A stretch of DNA of 64,000 nt from JACCYI01 sp963828075 (GTDB lineage: Bacteria > Actinomycetota > Thermoleophilia > Solirubrobacterales > Solirubrobacteraceae), in the NCBI GenBank assembly GCA_963828075.1, contig CAWHDH010000017.1, forward strand, positions 1,116,001-1,180,000. Direction: 5' to 3'. Position numbers and translations under genes: made by a program. Of the stretch, positions 18,118 through 26,494 are shown one piece after another; within the stretch, counting starts at the first letter, position 1, and each line of letters starts with the position of its first letter. Under the pieces are notes generated by a model. It worked only from the letters and a program-made list of their open reading frames with translations. It did no database searches and was not told where the DNA came from.

Positions 18118-18894
18118 ATGCTGGGACGGATCCGCCGCAATGCCACATTCGCCAACGTCTGCTCGTTCCTTGCGCTCACCATCGCGCTCGGCACGGGCAG
18201 CGCATATGCCGTCGACACGGTGTTCTCGGTTGACATCGTCGACGGTGAGGTCAAGTCCGTCGACCTGGACTCGAGTGCCGTCACCGCCTCGAAGATCGCC
18301 GGGGGCGCGGTCAGCAGCGCCAAGATCGACAACGACACCATCATCGCCGACGACATCGCGACTGGTGCCGTGGGCTCCAGCGAGATCTCGACGGCCGCCG
18401 TGGGCTCCAGCGAGATCTCCACGGCCGCCGTGGGCTCCGACGAGGTCGCTTCCGACAGCCTCGGGTCAGCCGACCTCGCCAGCGGCTCGGTGGGGTCCTT
18501 GGAGATCCTGGGCGACGCCGTAGGGGCGAGCGAGGTCGCTGCCAATGCCATCGACGGCGACGAGGTCGCCGACGGCGGGTTGACCAGCGCGGACGTCGCC
18601 TCGGAGTCCCTCACCCTCGCCGACATCGTCGGCGCGAACAAGAGCGGCGAGATCGATGTCGGTGCGATCTCCGCCAGCCGCTGCGTGACGATCCCGGGCA
18701 GCGTCAGCGGCGCGACGGTGGGCCAGGCCGTCGTTCTCTCGGTCAGAGGCTCGACGGCGCTGCCGGCGGGCATGACCGTCAGCGCCCAAGGCGTCACGGC
18801 GAGCAACGAGGTCGCCATCAAGGTGTGCAACCTCACCGGCGCGACCTCGCCCGCCCTGACCAACCTCCCGGTCCGGGTGGTGACGTTCGGCTGA
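18118..18894 (+). CDS. Exported protein with degenerate short repeats
   Basis: A 258-aa secreted or surface protein of unknown function. The ATG at 18118 is preceded by a strong ribosome site (AGGAGGG) and gives a signal-type segment (NVCSFLALTIALGTGSAYAV). The middle (residues about 40-170) consists of short D/S/A/V-rich repeats such as GAVGSSEIST and SADLASGSV, predicted to stack as a small beta structure. The C-terminal 75 residues are a separate domain with two Cys. Proteins of this style (a repeated LKKGAVTSAK-like pattern after an ALGG signal) are frequent in Solirubrobacterales. It stands on the opposite strand between tadA and tadB, so it may be co-opted for the cell surface along with the pilus; that link is speculative. 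Confidence 0.75.
   Translation: MLGRIRRNATFANVCSFLALTIALGTGSAYAVDTVFSVDIVDGEVKSVDLDSSAVTASKIAGGAVSSAKIDNDTIIADDIATGAVGSSEISTAAVGSSEISTAAVGSDEVASDSLGSADLASGSVGSLEILGDAVGASEVAANAIDGDEVADGGLTSADVASESLTLADIVGANKSGEIDVGAISASRCVTIPGSVSGATVGQAVVLSVRGSTALPAGMTVSAQGVTASNEVAIKVCNLTGATSPALTNLPVRVVTFG
18367..18438 (+). repeat. 30-bp tandem repeat in the exported repeat protein gene
   Basis: Two near-identical 30-bp units beginning at 18367 and 18397, then a truncated third from 18427; each encodes a ten-residue AVGSSEISTA-type unit. Recent in-frame duplication is likely. Confidence 0.75.
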
Positions 18895-18904
18895 GCGAAA
18901 GCCC

Positions 18905-20101
18905 TCACGCGGCGTCCAGCCGTGCGGCGAGCCCGTCTGACAGCGCGGCGCGCCAGCACGGCCGGCCGTCGCGCAGCGTGTACAGCGCCCGGACGCCGGC
19001 GCCGCCGGCGATGCGCACCACCTCGGCGACCTCGGTCACCACGCGGGCGCCGTCGCCGGTACGGGCCTGGCACACCACCAGGTCGAGCGCGTCGGCGACC
19101 TGCTCGCGGACCGCCGCGTGCGGCAGCCCGAGCTCGGCCATCAACGCCAGCGTCTCCACACGCCGCAGCGCCTCGGCGGGTGAGCCCGCGTGGACGGTGC
19201 ACAGCGACCCGTCGTGACCGGTCGAGAGCGCGGTCAGCATGTCGAGTGCCTCGGGCCCTCGGACCTCCCCGACGACGATCCGGTCGGGACGCATGCGCAG
19301 CGCGTTGCGCACGAGCCGCCGGATCGTCACCTCGCCCCGACCCTCGAGGTTCGGCGGCCGCGCCTCGAGCCGGATGACGTGGGGCTGGCGCAGGCGCAGC
19401 TCGGCGGCGTCCTCGATCGTGACGACGCGCTCGTCCGCGCCGATGAACGCCGACAGGGCGTTCAGCGTGGTCGTCTTCCCCGACCCCGTGCCGCCGCAGA
19501 CGAGGATGTTGCAACGGGCGCGGACGGCGCGCGAGAGGAGGTCGCGCAGCGGCGCCGGCAGCGTCCCGTGGGCGACGAGGTCGTCCGGCGAGAAGCCGCG
19601 GCGCCGGAACCGGCGGATCGTCAGCGCCGGGCCGTCGAGCGCGAGCGGCGGCACGACGACGTTGACGCGCGAGCCGTCCGGCAGCCGCGCGTCGACGAGC
19701 GGCTGTGCTTCGTCCACCCGCCGGCCGAGCGGCGCCAGGATCCGCTCGATCGTGTGACCCAGCGCCTCGTCGGACTCGAACGCCACCGCGGTCGCCTCGA
19801 GGCGCCCGTGCCGCTCGATCCACACCGGGGCGGTCCCGCAGACCATGATCTCGTCGACCTCGGGATCCGCGAGCAGCGCCTCGAGCGGCCCGAGCCCGAA
19901 GGAGCGCTCGGCGATCCGGCGCACGAGCTCCTCGCGCTGATCGGGGTGCAACAGCCCGGCCTCGCGATCCACGAGCGCGCGGATCGCCCCGTCACGCCCG
20001 CTCGGCGCCCCGGCGGCCGGCTCCTGCAGCAGGCGCTCGCGCAGCACGGTCGCGACCGCCTCGAGCGCATCGCCGTCTCCGGACTCGGGGAAGTGGGTCA
20101 C
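18905..20101 (-). CDS. tadA: Tad pilus assembly ATPase, CpaF/TadA family
   Basis: Cytoplasmic secretion ATPase that drives Flp-pilus assembly, 398 aa. Walker A CGGTGSGKTTTLN, Asp box VTIEDAAELRL, Walker B region RPDRIVVGEVRGPEALDML and His box STGHDGSLCTVHA are present. The N-terminal part (about 130 residues) is the usual N1D domain (EVDEIMVCGTAPVWIERHG). It is convergent with the repeat-protein gene, with 10 bp between stops. A 158-bp gap separates it from cpaB. Confidence 0.93.
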   Translation of the reverse strand: MTHFPESGDGDALEAVATVLRERLLQEPAAGAPSGRDGAIRALVDREAGLLHPDQREELVRRIAERSFGLGPLEALLADPEVDEIMVCGTAPVWIERHGRLEATAVAFESDEALGHTIERILAPLGRRVDEAQPLVDARLPDGSRVNVVVPPLALDGPALTIRRFRRRGFSPDDLVAHGTLPAPLRDLLSRAVRARCNILVCGGTGSGKTTTLNALSAFIGADERVVTIEDAAELRLRQPHVIRLEARPPNLEGRGEVTIRRLVRNALRMRPDRIVVGEVRGPEALDMLTALSTGHDGSLCTVHAGSPAEALRRVETLALMAELGLPHAAVREQVADALDLVVCQARTGDGARVVTEVAEVVRIAGGAGVRALYTLRDGRPCWRAALSDGLAARLDAA

Positions 20102-20259
20102 ACCTCCTAGAGGGCGAGGCGCGAGAAGTTCGCCCCACCCTCCGAGGAATCCGTCGGCCCGCGGTCGGCGCCGGGATCGCGCCGAGCTGTCAGCGCGTCC
20201 GTGACGCCCCAGTGCTTGGTACGCCGTCGCTCGCCGGCTGCCAGTTGGTGTGCGCCCGC

Positions 20260-20949
20260 TTACCCCGAGGACGCCCCGATGGCGATGCCGCCGCTGCGCC
20301 GGCGATCGCCGGGAGCCCGCGGGAGCAGCCGGAGCTCGCGCGCGAAGGACTGCGCGGCGGCGAGGAAGACGGCCTGGCGGACGGTGACCCGCAGGCTGGC
20401 CAACACGCGCGGGAACCCGCCGTCCTGGCCCTCGGCGGCGGGCGCGCGGGTGGCGGCGAGCACCTCGACGTCCTCGAGCGCCAGCTGCGCGGTGCCCGGC
20501 GCCTCACCCTCACCGCCTCGCGTGACCAGCACGTCGACGCGCGCGCCGGGCCGGATCAGCTCCGCCGAGCCGAGCGCGAGGACGTCCGCGGCCCGCTCGC
20601 CGCGCCGGACGCCGGCGGCCCCGGCGGGCCCCGCGTCGAGCGCGAGCTGGCCGGCCGTCAGGTAGCCGCCCGCCGGCACGGGCACGGCGACCTCTTCGCC
20701 GACCAGCTCGGCCGGCTGCGCGGCTGCGCCCGCCGGCGCGAAGCGCAGCGGCATCCGGCGCACCGCGAGGTGACCGAGTCCGAGGCGGGTCCCGGTGGCC
20801 AGGTCGTCCCGGGCGACGACGACATCCACGAGCGGCGCCAGTCGCGCATCGACCGCCGCCTCGCGACGGGCGACGTCCGAAGCCGCGAGACCGCCGAGCA
20901 GGAGGGCCAGGCCGAGAAGCGCGGCGCCGCGCCGCCGGCGACCGGTCAC
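20260..20949 (-). CDS. cpaB: Flp pilus assembly protein CpaB/RcpC
   Basis: Envelope protein of the Tad pilus, 229 aa. There is a membrane anchor at residues about 7-24, then a SAF domain (VVARDDLATGTRLGLGHLAV, typical of CpaB), the EVAVPVPAGGYLTAGQL stretch and an RcpC-like domain (LIRPGARVDVLVT). The GTG start overlaps the kinase stop by 4 bp. The frame stays open upstream but that is kinase shadow. No prepilin, TadZ or prepilin peptidase gene is visible nearby. Confidence 0.82.
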   Translation of the reverse strand: MTGRRRRGAALLGLALLLGGLAASDVARREAAVDARLAPLVDVVVARDDLATGTRLGLGHLAVRRMPLRFAPAGAAAQPAELVGEEVAVPVPAGGYLTAGQLALDAGPAGAAGVRRGERAADVLALGSAELIRPGARVDVLVTRGGEGEAPGTAQLALEDVEVLAATRAPAAEGQDGGFPRVLASLRVTVRQAVFLAAAQSFARELRLLPRAPGDRRRSGGIAIGASSG

Positions 20950-21743
20950 CGCGCGACCTCCGGGCGGCGCGAGCGACCCGCGCGACGGCGGCGCCGGTGG
21001 GCCGGAGCGAGGCGGGCGGGCGTGGTCGGGACGAGCGGCAGCTCGATCGCCATCACGAGACCGTCCGCGGAGGACTGCGACACCAGGCGCCCGCCGGCTC
21101 GGGCGGCGACGCGGGCGGCGACCGCGAGGCCGTGCCCGCGACGACCGGCGTGGGCACGGATCGGCTCGCGCGGGAGCGGCGGCCCCGTCCCCGCGTCGGC
21201 GACCTCGAGCCGGACCCTGCCGTCCACCCGCCGGGCGCCGAGCCGCACCGGCGCGCGGCCGTGCTCGATCGCGTTGGCGATCAGGTTGCCCAGCGCCTGC
21301 GCCAGGCGGACGCGATCGGCGCGCACGACCCACCACTCGGCACACGGCGCGAGCGTCACCGTCGCGCCGAACGCGGCCGCGACGGGAGCCCACGCGTCGA
21401 GCGCCTCCTCGAGCAGATCGGCGACGTCCACGCAGCCCGGCCGGTCCGGCGCGCGCCGCCCGGCGGGAGCGGCGGCGAGGTCCTCGAGCGCCAGCCCGGC
21501 GCGCCGCAGTTCGAGATCCAGCGCGGCGGCACGGCGGGCGCGCTCGGGCTCGGCGTCGCGCGCCAGCCCCGCCAGGCCCAGCTGGACCGCCGTCAGCGGC
21601 CCCCGGAGCTCGTGGCTCGCCTCGGCGACGAGCGCCATCCGCGCCCCGACGTTCCGGCGCACCAGCGCCAGTGTGGCGACGGACCCGGCCGTGCACGCCC
21701 ATCCCGCGAGCTCCCAGGCGAGCAGTGCGCCGGCGCCGCTCAC
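20946..21743 (-). CDS. Sensor histidine kinase
   Basis: Two-component sensor, 265 aa, GTG start overlapping the response-regulator stop (GTGA). A single short N-terminal hydrophobic segment and no evident extracellular domain suggest sensing in or at the membrane. The phospho-acceptor H-box is ASHELRGPLTAV; the catalytic part shows the N-box NLIANAIEH, a G1 motif VADAGTG and a short G2 region GHGLAVAARVA. The Glu/Asp-rich F-box is poorly conserved, so kinase activity may be modest. Gene order with cpaB and tadA suggests that the pair controls pilus expression (inference). Confidence 0.85.
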   Translation of the reverse strand: MSGAGALLAWELAGWACTAGSVATLALVRRNVGARMALVAEASHELRGPLTAVQLGLAGLARDAEPERARRAAALDLELRRAGLALEDLAAAPAGRRAPDRPGCVDVADLLEEALDAWAPVAAAFGATVTLAPCAEWWVVRADRVRLAQALGNLIANAIEHGRAPVRLGARRVDGRVRLEVADAGTGPPLPREPIRAHAGRRGHGLAVAARVAARAGGRLVSQSSADGLVMAIELPLVPTTPARLAPAHRRRRRAGRSRRPEVAR

Positions 21744-22459
21744 GCCGCCACCCGCCCTTCGATCAGCCGGTAGCCGACGCCCCACACGTTGAAGACGAAG
21801 CAGTCGCCGTCGACGGCCAGCTTGCGCCGCAGGCGGCAGGCGTGCGAGTCCAGCGTCCGCGTCGAGCCCATGGTGCGGAAGCCCCAGATGTCGCGCAGCA
21901 ACTCCTGCTTGGTCCACACCCGGGCGGGCTCGGACGCCAGCAACCGCAGCAGCGCGAACTCCTTCTGGGACAGCTCGACGCGCCGGTCGCGCAGCAGCAC
22001 CACGCGCGACAGCGGATCGACCTCCAGATCGCCGATGCGGATCCGCCCGCCCGCCCCGCGGACGCGGCAGCGGCGCAGAAGCGCGGCGAGCCGGCCGCGC
22101 AACTCGCCGTAGGAGAACGGCTTGGCCAGGAAGTCGTCCGCCCCGCGCTCGAACGCGCGGATCCGGTCCAGCTCACCGGAGCGACCGGTCAGCACCAGCA
22201 CCGGGAGGCCGGCGTCCAGCCGCGAGGCCGCGGCGTCCGCGGTGCGGATCCGACGCAGCAGATCGAGGCCCGTCCCGTCCGGGAGGCCCAGGTCCAGCAC
22301 CGCGAGGTCGGGTTGCTTGTACTCGAGGACGCGCAGGGCGTCGCGGACCGTCTCGGCCACGTGCAGCTCGTAGCCGTCGGCCGTCAGGTTGTCGGCGAGG
22401 AACGTGCGGACCGCGGGGTCGTCCTCGACGACCAGGATCGTGGCGAAGGGCTCGGTCAT
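21740..22459 (-). CDS. OmpR-family response regulator
   Basis: DNA-binding response regulator, 239 aa. The receiver domain has the acidic pair near residues 11-12 (VVEDD), the phospho-Asp in AVLDLGLPDG, Thr in LVLTG and Lys in LAKPF. A winged-helix domain follows (LSQKEFALLRLLASEPARVW, TLDSHACRLRRKL). The ATG at 22459 is preferred; another ATG 9 bp upstream is possible. First gene of the minus-strand run kinase-cpaB-tadA. Confidence 0.92.
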   Translation of the reverse strand: MTEPFATILVVEDDPAVRTFLADNLTADGYELHVAETVRDALRVLEYKQPDLAVLDLGLPDGTGLDLLRRIRTADAAASRLDAGLPVLVLTGRSGELDRIRAFERGADDFLAKPFSYGELRGRLAALLRRCRVRGAGGRIRIGDLEVDPLSRVVLLRDRRVELSQKEFALLRLLASEPARVWTKQELLRDIWGFRTMGSTRTLDSHACRLRRKLAVDGDCFVFNVWGVGYRLIEGRVAA

Positions 22460-22510
22460 GCAAGGCATAGGCCGCCAGCGGAAGACTTCGCCCCGGGTTA
22501 GGATTCCGCG

Positions 22511-22921
22511 ATGGCGCGCACGGCGCGGACGACCGAGAGCAACGAGTGCCGGCGGTGCTCGACTTTCTGCGACCGGGTCATCTCGCCCGCCACCTGCGTC
22601 GCCGCGAACTGCGCGTTCCTCTACCAGTACGACGATCCCCTCTCTGGCCGCCGGTACATGGGCTGCGTGCAGAAGATCTTCGAGGCGGAGATCGACGTCG
22701 AGCTGTTCGCCGCCGCCGAGCGGACACGTGCCGGATTCGGCGCCGTGAAGCTCTCCCGGGCGCCACTGCGCCGATGCGCGTTCGAGGTTGAGCGTGCGTA
22801 CGCGGCGGTCGAGCCCGACAGTGGCGACCGCTGCGTCAACCGGCGCTTCTTCGACGCCCCGGACACGGGCCCGGACGCGCTGCGCGCGTTCGACCTGCGC
22901 GCCGGGCTCACTCAGGAGTGA
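22511..22921 (+). CDS. Small Cys-rich protein, 136 aa
   Basis: No family recognised. The first half holds a run of cysteines (ECRRCSTFCDRV, then ATCVAANC and YMGC), six or seven in under 50 residues, which suggests a small metal site or disulfide-rich domain. The second half is alpha/beta with a conserved-looking DRCVNRRFFDAP segment. It has no signal peptide, so cytoplasmic metal binding is more likely than disulfides. It is divergent from the response-regulator gene. Confidence 0.65.
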   Translation: MARTARTTESNECRRCSTFCDRVISPATCVAANCAFLYQYDDPLSGRRYMGCVQKIFEAEIDVELFAAAERTRAGFGAVKLSRAPLRRCAFEVERAYAAVEPDSGDRCVNRRFFDAPDTGPDALRAFDLRAGLTQE

Positions 22922-22978
22922 CAGTTTCGTTTCAGGGGCTGAGCGCGCGGAGGATTTGCGCCTAAGATGCCGACGCCC

Positions 22979-22999
22979 GGTCAGGCCCGGGACCTGACC
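22979..22999. promoter_or_regulatory. Inverted repeat abutting a start codon
   Basis: Perfect 7-bp arms GGTCAGG / CCTGACC around CCCGGGA, ending one base before the ATG at 23000. A TAAGAT at 22962-22967 could be a -10 hexamer. The repeat could be an operator or a hairpin limiting ribosome access; no Shine-Dalgarno lies between it and the ATG. Confidence 0.4.
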
Positions 23000-23464
23000 A
23001 TGGATTCCACCCGACGCGGCAACTACTCCTCCGGCTCCGACTACGTCCTCGAGTACGGCGAGCTCCGGTTCACGTTCAACGAGCTGGACTTCGCCGAGCG
23101 CGTCGAGCAGGCGGCGCTCAAGCTCGGCTTCGTCGCCAGCCGCCTCGACGGCACCGAGCTCGAGGACCTCGTGAACCTCGCGGTCAACGGCGAGGTCCAG
23201 GATCCCGCGAGCGGTCTCGGCGAGCACGTCAACGACTGCTGGCCGGAGCTCGTCGGGCCGGCCGAGCGCTCCCTGGTGCACTGGCTGCGCCGGCTCGTCT
23301 TCCGTTCCGCCTGGCTCGACCAGCGCGTCAAAGAGGGCGAGCTCGACGTCGCCTTCGACGAGGACGCGAGCTCGTTCCGCTACGTGCAGCCCGAGCGCGA
23401 CCACGAGCCGATCGAGCTGTCCCCCGAGCCCAACTGGGGCCGGGTCGCCTACATGCCCCGGTAG
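23000..23464 (+). CDS. Hypothetical protein, 154 aa
   Basis: Unrecognised cytoplasmic protein, acidic, with an all-helical middle (NELDFAERVEQAALKLGF, HWLRRLVFRSAWLDQRV) and an acidic C-terminal part. No membrane segments. The ATG at 23000 is preferred because the leader before it contains a perfect palindrome; an in-frame ATG at 22967 would add 11 residues encoded by that palindrome. Codon usage matches the neighbours. Confidence 0.6.
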   Translation: MDSTRRGNYSSGSDYVLEYGELRFTFNELDFAERVEQAALKLGFVASRLDGTELEDLVNLAVNGEVQDPASGLGEHVNDCWPELVGPAERSLVHWLRRLVFRSAWLDQRVKEGELDVAFDEDASSFRYVQPERDHEPIELSPEPNWGRVAYMPR

Positions 23465-23476
23465 CCCCCGGTTCCG

Positions 23477-24685
23477 GTGACGCCCGGCGCTGAGGCTCCA
23501 CCGCTCGCGGCGCGACGGGCGCGGGCGGCGGTCGCGACGCTGTTCTTCACCAACGGGGCGATCTTCGCCAGCGTCGTCCCCCGCTACCCGGACCTCAAGG
23601 CGAATCTCGAGCTGTCCAACGCGGCCCTGGGGTCGGCGGTCTCGGCGTTCTGGCTGGGCGCGCTGGTGGTGGGCCTCGCCGGCGGCGCGCTGATCACGCG
23701 GTGGGGCTCGGCGCGCGTGGCGACCGTGGTGACGGTGATCGCGGCGGCGAACCTCGCCCTCATCGGTTCCGCGCCGTCCTGGGTGGCGCTGGCCGGCGCG
23801 CTGGCCGTGGCGGGCTCGGTCGACACCCTCGCCGACGTGGCCGAGAACGCCCACGCCCTGCGCGTGGAGCGGCTCTATCGCCGGTCCATCCTGAACTCGC
23901 TCCACGGTGTGTGGAGCATCGGCGCGGTCGCCGGTGGCGCGGCGGGCGCGGCGGCCGCGGGCGCCGACGTCGGGCTGGCGTTGCACCTGTCGATCGCCGG
24001 AGCGGTCCTCGCCGTCCTCGCGCTCGCGGCGTCGCGGTTCCTGCTCGACGGTCCGGAGCGCGACACCCCTCCTGCTGCAGCCCGCCCCGGGCGCACCCGC
24101 CTGCCGCTCGGCGCCGTCGGCGTCGTCGCCGCGCTCGGCCTCGTCGCCACCCTCGCCCAGGCCATCGAGGACACCGGCGCGACGTGGAGCGCGGTCTACC
24201 TCCGCACCGAGCTCGGGGCGACCGCCGCCGTGGCGGGCGCGGGGTTCGTCGCGCTGCAGTCCATGCAGACGGTCGGACGGCTTCTGGGCGACCGCGTCGT
24301 GACCCGCTACGGCGACCGGACCGTCGGCCGGTGCGGGGCCGCGCTCGCGGGCGTGGCGATGGCCGCGGCGCTGGCCCTCCACTCGCCCGCGGTCACCATC
24401 GCCGCCTTCGGCGTCGCGGGGCTCGGCATCGCCACGCTCATCCCGGCGGCGATGCGCGGCGCCGACGGCCTCCCCGGCCTGGCGCCGGGCGTGGGGCTCA
24501 CGCTCGTCGGCACCGTCTCGCGGGTCGGGAGCCTGGCCGTGCCGCCGGCCATCGGGCTGGTGGCCGACGCCTCGAGCCTGCGCGTCGGCCTCCTCGCCGT
24601 CCCGCTCGCCGCCGTCGCGCTCGTCGTCCTGAGCCGGGCGCTGCGGAATAGGAGCGGCGCTCAGTCAGCCCACCAGTCGCGCTGA
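23477..24685 (+). CDS. Major facilitator superfamily transporter
   Basis: 402 aa with about 12 hydrophobic segments. The first loop carries a motif-A-like stretch (GGALITRWGSARV) and the mid-protein loop a long charged region (LLDGPERDTPPAAARPGRTR). Proton-coupled export or uptake of a small molecule is expected. The GTG start lies 12 bp after the preceding stop, so co-transcription is likely. Its 3' end overlaps the convergent cupin gene by 25 bp. Confidence 0.85.
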   Translation: MTPGAEAPPLAARRARAAVATLFFTNGAIFASVVPRYPDLKANLELSNAALGSAVSAFWLGALVVGLAGGALITRWGSARVATVVTVIAAANLALIGSAPSWVALAGALAVAGSVDTLADVAENAHALRVERLYRRSILNSLHGVWSIGAVAGGAAGAAAAGADVGLALHLSIAGAVLAVLALAASRFLLDGPERDTPPAAARPGRTRLPLGAVGVVAALGLVATLAQAIEDTGATWSAVYLRTELGATAAVAGAGFVALQSMQTVGRLLGDRVVTRYGDRTVGRCGAALAGVAMAAALALHSPAVTIAAFGVAGLGIATLIPAAMRGADGLPGLAPGVGLTLVGTVSRVGSLAVPPAIGLVADASSLRVGLLAVPLAAVALVVLSRALRNRSGAQSAHQSR

Positions 24686-25062
24686 CCCTCCACGTCGTCC
24701 CGCGGGTTGTCGCCGAGGTTGGGTGCGCCGAACACGAGGAGCTCGAGGCCCTCCGGCCCGGCCTCGTACCCTCGCCAGGTACCGGGCGGAACGCGCACGA
24801 CGTCCCACTTCTTGACCTCGACGATCTCGTCGTCGAGCTTCATCCGCCCGCTCCCGCCCACGACCGCGAACAGCTCCTCCTGCTCCCTGTGCGTGTGGCC
24901 GTACGGGAACCGGTAGCCGGGCGGGATGCGCTGATAGCTCAGGCCGGACTGCTCGAGCTCGAGCGCCTTGCTCGCGAGACGGAACTCCAGGTCCGGCGCG
25001 CCGTCGAAGTTGGACCCGACGTCCGCCAGATCCTCTCTGAGGTTCCTGAGCGTGAACGGCAT
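24661..25062 (-). CDS. Cupin-domain protein
   Basis: Small single-domain cupin, 133 aa. Cupin motif 1 is visible as G-x5-H-x-H-x3,4-E (FPYGHTHREQEELFAVVGG, with His/His/Glu metal ligands) and motif 2 as PPGTWRGYEAG, where the usual His is replaced by Arg or Tyr. Probable metal-binding or sugar-isomerase-like function; substrate unknown. It is the last gene after rho-like on the minus strand, 11 bp from it. Confidence 0.82.
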   Translation of the reverse strand: MPFTLRNLREDLADVGSNFDGAPDLEFRLASKALELEQSGLSYQRIPPGYRFPYGHTHREQEELFAVVGGSGRMKLDDEIVEVKKWDVVRVPPGTWRGYEAGPEGLELLVFGAPNLGDNPRDDVEGQRDWWAD

Positions 25063-25073
25063 GACCGCGATGC

Positions 25074-26384
25074 TTAGACCGCCGCCCGAGCCTTGGCGAT
25101 CGCCTCGGCGCCCGCCTCGCCGACCAGCAGCTCGGGACGCAGCGTCCCGCTCAGCGAGAGGTCGAGCGCCGGGAAGCGCCGCGCGGCGGTGAGGACCGGG
25201 TCCAACGCGATGACGGTCGTCTCGCCGCCGACCGGCGCGGGCGCCGTGGCGACGATGGTCAGCGAGCCCCCGTCGGGGATGTTGCGCGCGGCGGCGAGGA
25301 GGCGGCGGGCGGCCGTCGGCGCGACGCCGTCGAGCCCGTCGATCACGACGAGCGCGTGCTCGCCGCGGGCGGCCAGGCGCTTGGCCTGCTCCACCGCCTG
25401 CTCGAGGGCCTGCGTCTGGGCGTCGGATGACGCGCCGAGCGTGGCGTTGGCGGCGGGCTCCGTGCCGGCCTCCTTCCACAGCCCGACCTCCTCGGGCCGG
25501 GCGCCGGCGAGGACGACGGAGACCTCGACCCCCTCGATGGCCGACAGCGCCCCCGCGAGCCGCAGCAGCGTCTCGGTCTTGCCGGCGCGCGAGGGACCGG
25601 TGACGGTCACGCGGGAGCCGCGGCCGAACGGCGTCAGCCACTCGATCGCCTTGACGGTGGCGTCGTCGGTGCCGAGCTCGAAGCGCTGGTCGGGGAACGC
25701 CGCGCCGAGCTCGTCGAAGCGGGTGCCCTCGGCGACCTCGTCGGCCGGGCGGCCGTTGATCGTGTCGACGCGGACCAGCGACGGATGGCGCTCCGAGCGC
25801 CGCGGCCGGCGCACCGGGCCCGCGACCGTGTCGCCGGAGACGAGCTCGCAGCGCTTGACCTGGGCGGCGGACACGTAGACGTCGTCGTCGGTGGTCTCGG
25901 GCGGCGAGAGCCGGATGAACCCGGAGCCGTTGGCGAGGAGCTCGACGACGCCCTCGACGACCTTCTCGTCGCCGGCGTCCTCGGCGTCGCCGTTGCGGTC
26001 CTCGTCGCGACCGCGGCCACGGCCGGCGCGGGCGCCGCGCGAGCGGCGGCGCGGACGCTCCTCGTCCTCGGGCTCGGCCGCGTCGGCCTCGTCGCCGGCG
26101 GCGGTGGCCACCTCGGTCTCCTCCTCGGCGCGTCGCGAGCGCGACCGGCCACCGGAGCGCGACCGCGGCCGGCGGGCGGGCTTCTCCTCGGCGTCGGCGT
26201 CCGTGTCGGCGCCGGCATCGGCGGACGGCGCGACGGGCTCGCCGCCCTGGGCGACGAGGATGGCGTCGATGAGCTCGCCCTTGCGCAGGCGGCGGAACCC
26301 GTCCACCCCCAGCTCGTTGGCGAGAAGGTGGAGATCGGCGAGCGGGCTGGCGGTCAGCTCGGCGGGATCGAGGACGGACGACAT
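25074..26384 (-). CDS. rho: Rho-family transcription termination factor, degenerate ATPase
   Basis: 436 aa. It has a Rho N-terminal helical domain (residues about 8-48), a charged Arg/Glu/Asp linker of roughly 100 residues, an OB/cold-shock RNA-binding domain (VVELLANGSGFIRL, DDVYVSAAQVKRCELVSGDT) and a RecA-like domain with P-loop TGPSRAGKT near residue 265. Compared with E. coli Rho several catalytic parts are altered: the D-E before R-P-E-E-V (catalytic Glu211) reads G-A; about 22 residues around the Q-loop are missing after Walker B (VVIDGLDG); about 14 residues of the TGSxMDEVIYEEFKGTGN region are missing; the arginine-finger segment N-R-S-G-T-R reads L-S-G-T-L-R; and the C-terminus is about 30 residues short. 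It may bind RNA and ATP without normal translocation. Confidence 0.8.
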   Translation of the reverse strand: MSSVLDPAELTASPLADLHLLANELGVDGFRRLRKGELIDAILVAQGGEPVAPSADAGADTDADAEEKPARRPRSRSGGRSRSRRAEEETEVATAAGDEADAAEPEDEERPRRRSRGARAGRGRGRDEDRNGDAEDAGDEKVVEGVVELLANGSGFIRLSPPETTDDDVYVSAAQVKRCELVSGDTVAGPVRRPRRSERHPSLVRVDTINGRPADEVAEGTRFDELGAAFPDQRFELGTDDATVKAIEWLTPFGRGSRVTVTGPSRAGKTETLLRLAGALSAIEGVEVSVVLAGARPEEVGLWKEAGTEPAANATLGASSDAQTQALEQAVEQAKRLAARGEHALVVIDGLDGVAPTAARRLLAAARNIPDGGSLTIVATAPAPVGGETTVIALDPVLTAARRFPALDLSLSGTLRPELLVGEAGAEAIAKARAAV

Positions 26385-26494
26385 GGGGTACCTCCTGGGT
26401 CGGTCGGTGGGCGCCCGGCCGCGTTGTGCTCAGCGGCCGGCGACGAATGCGCCACGAACGGTAGCGCGGACACCGGTCTCGCCGCAGTCAGGCC

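Noticed and set aside
22460..24382. Extension of the response-regulator frame to 24382
   Set aside because: It would cover three plus-strand genes with good coding character; the receiver domain clearly begins at 22459.
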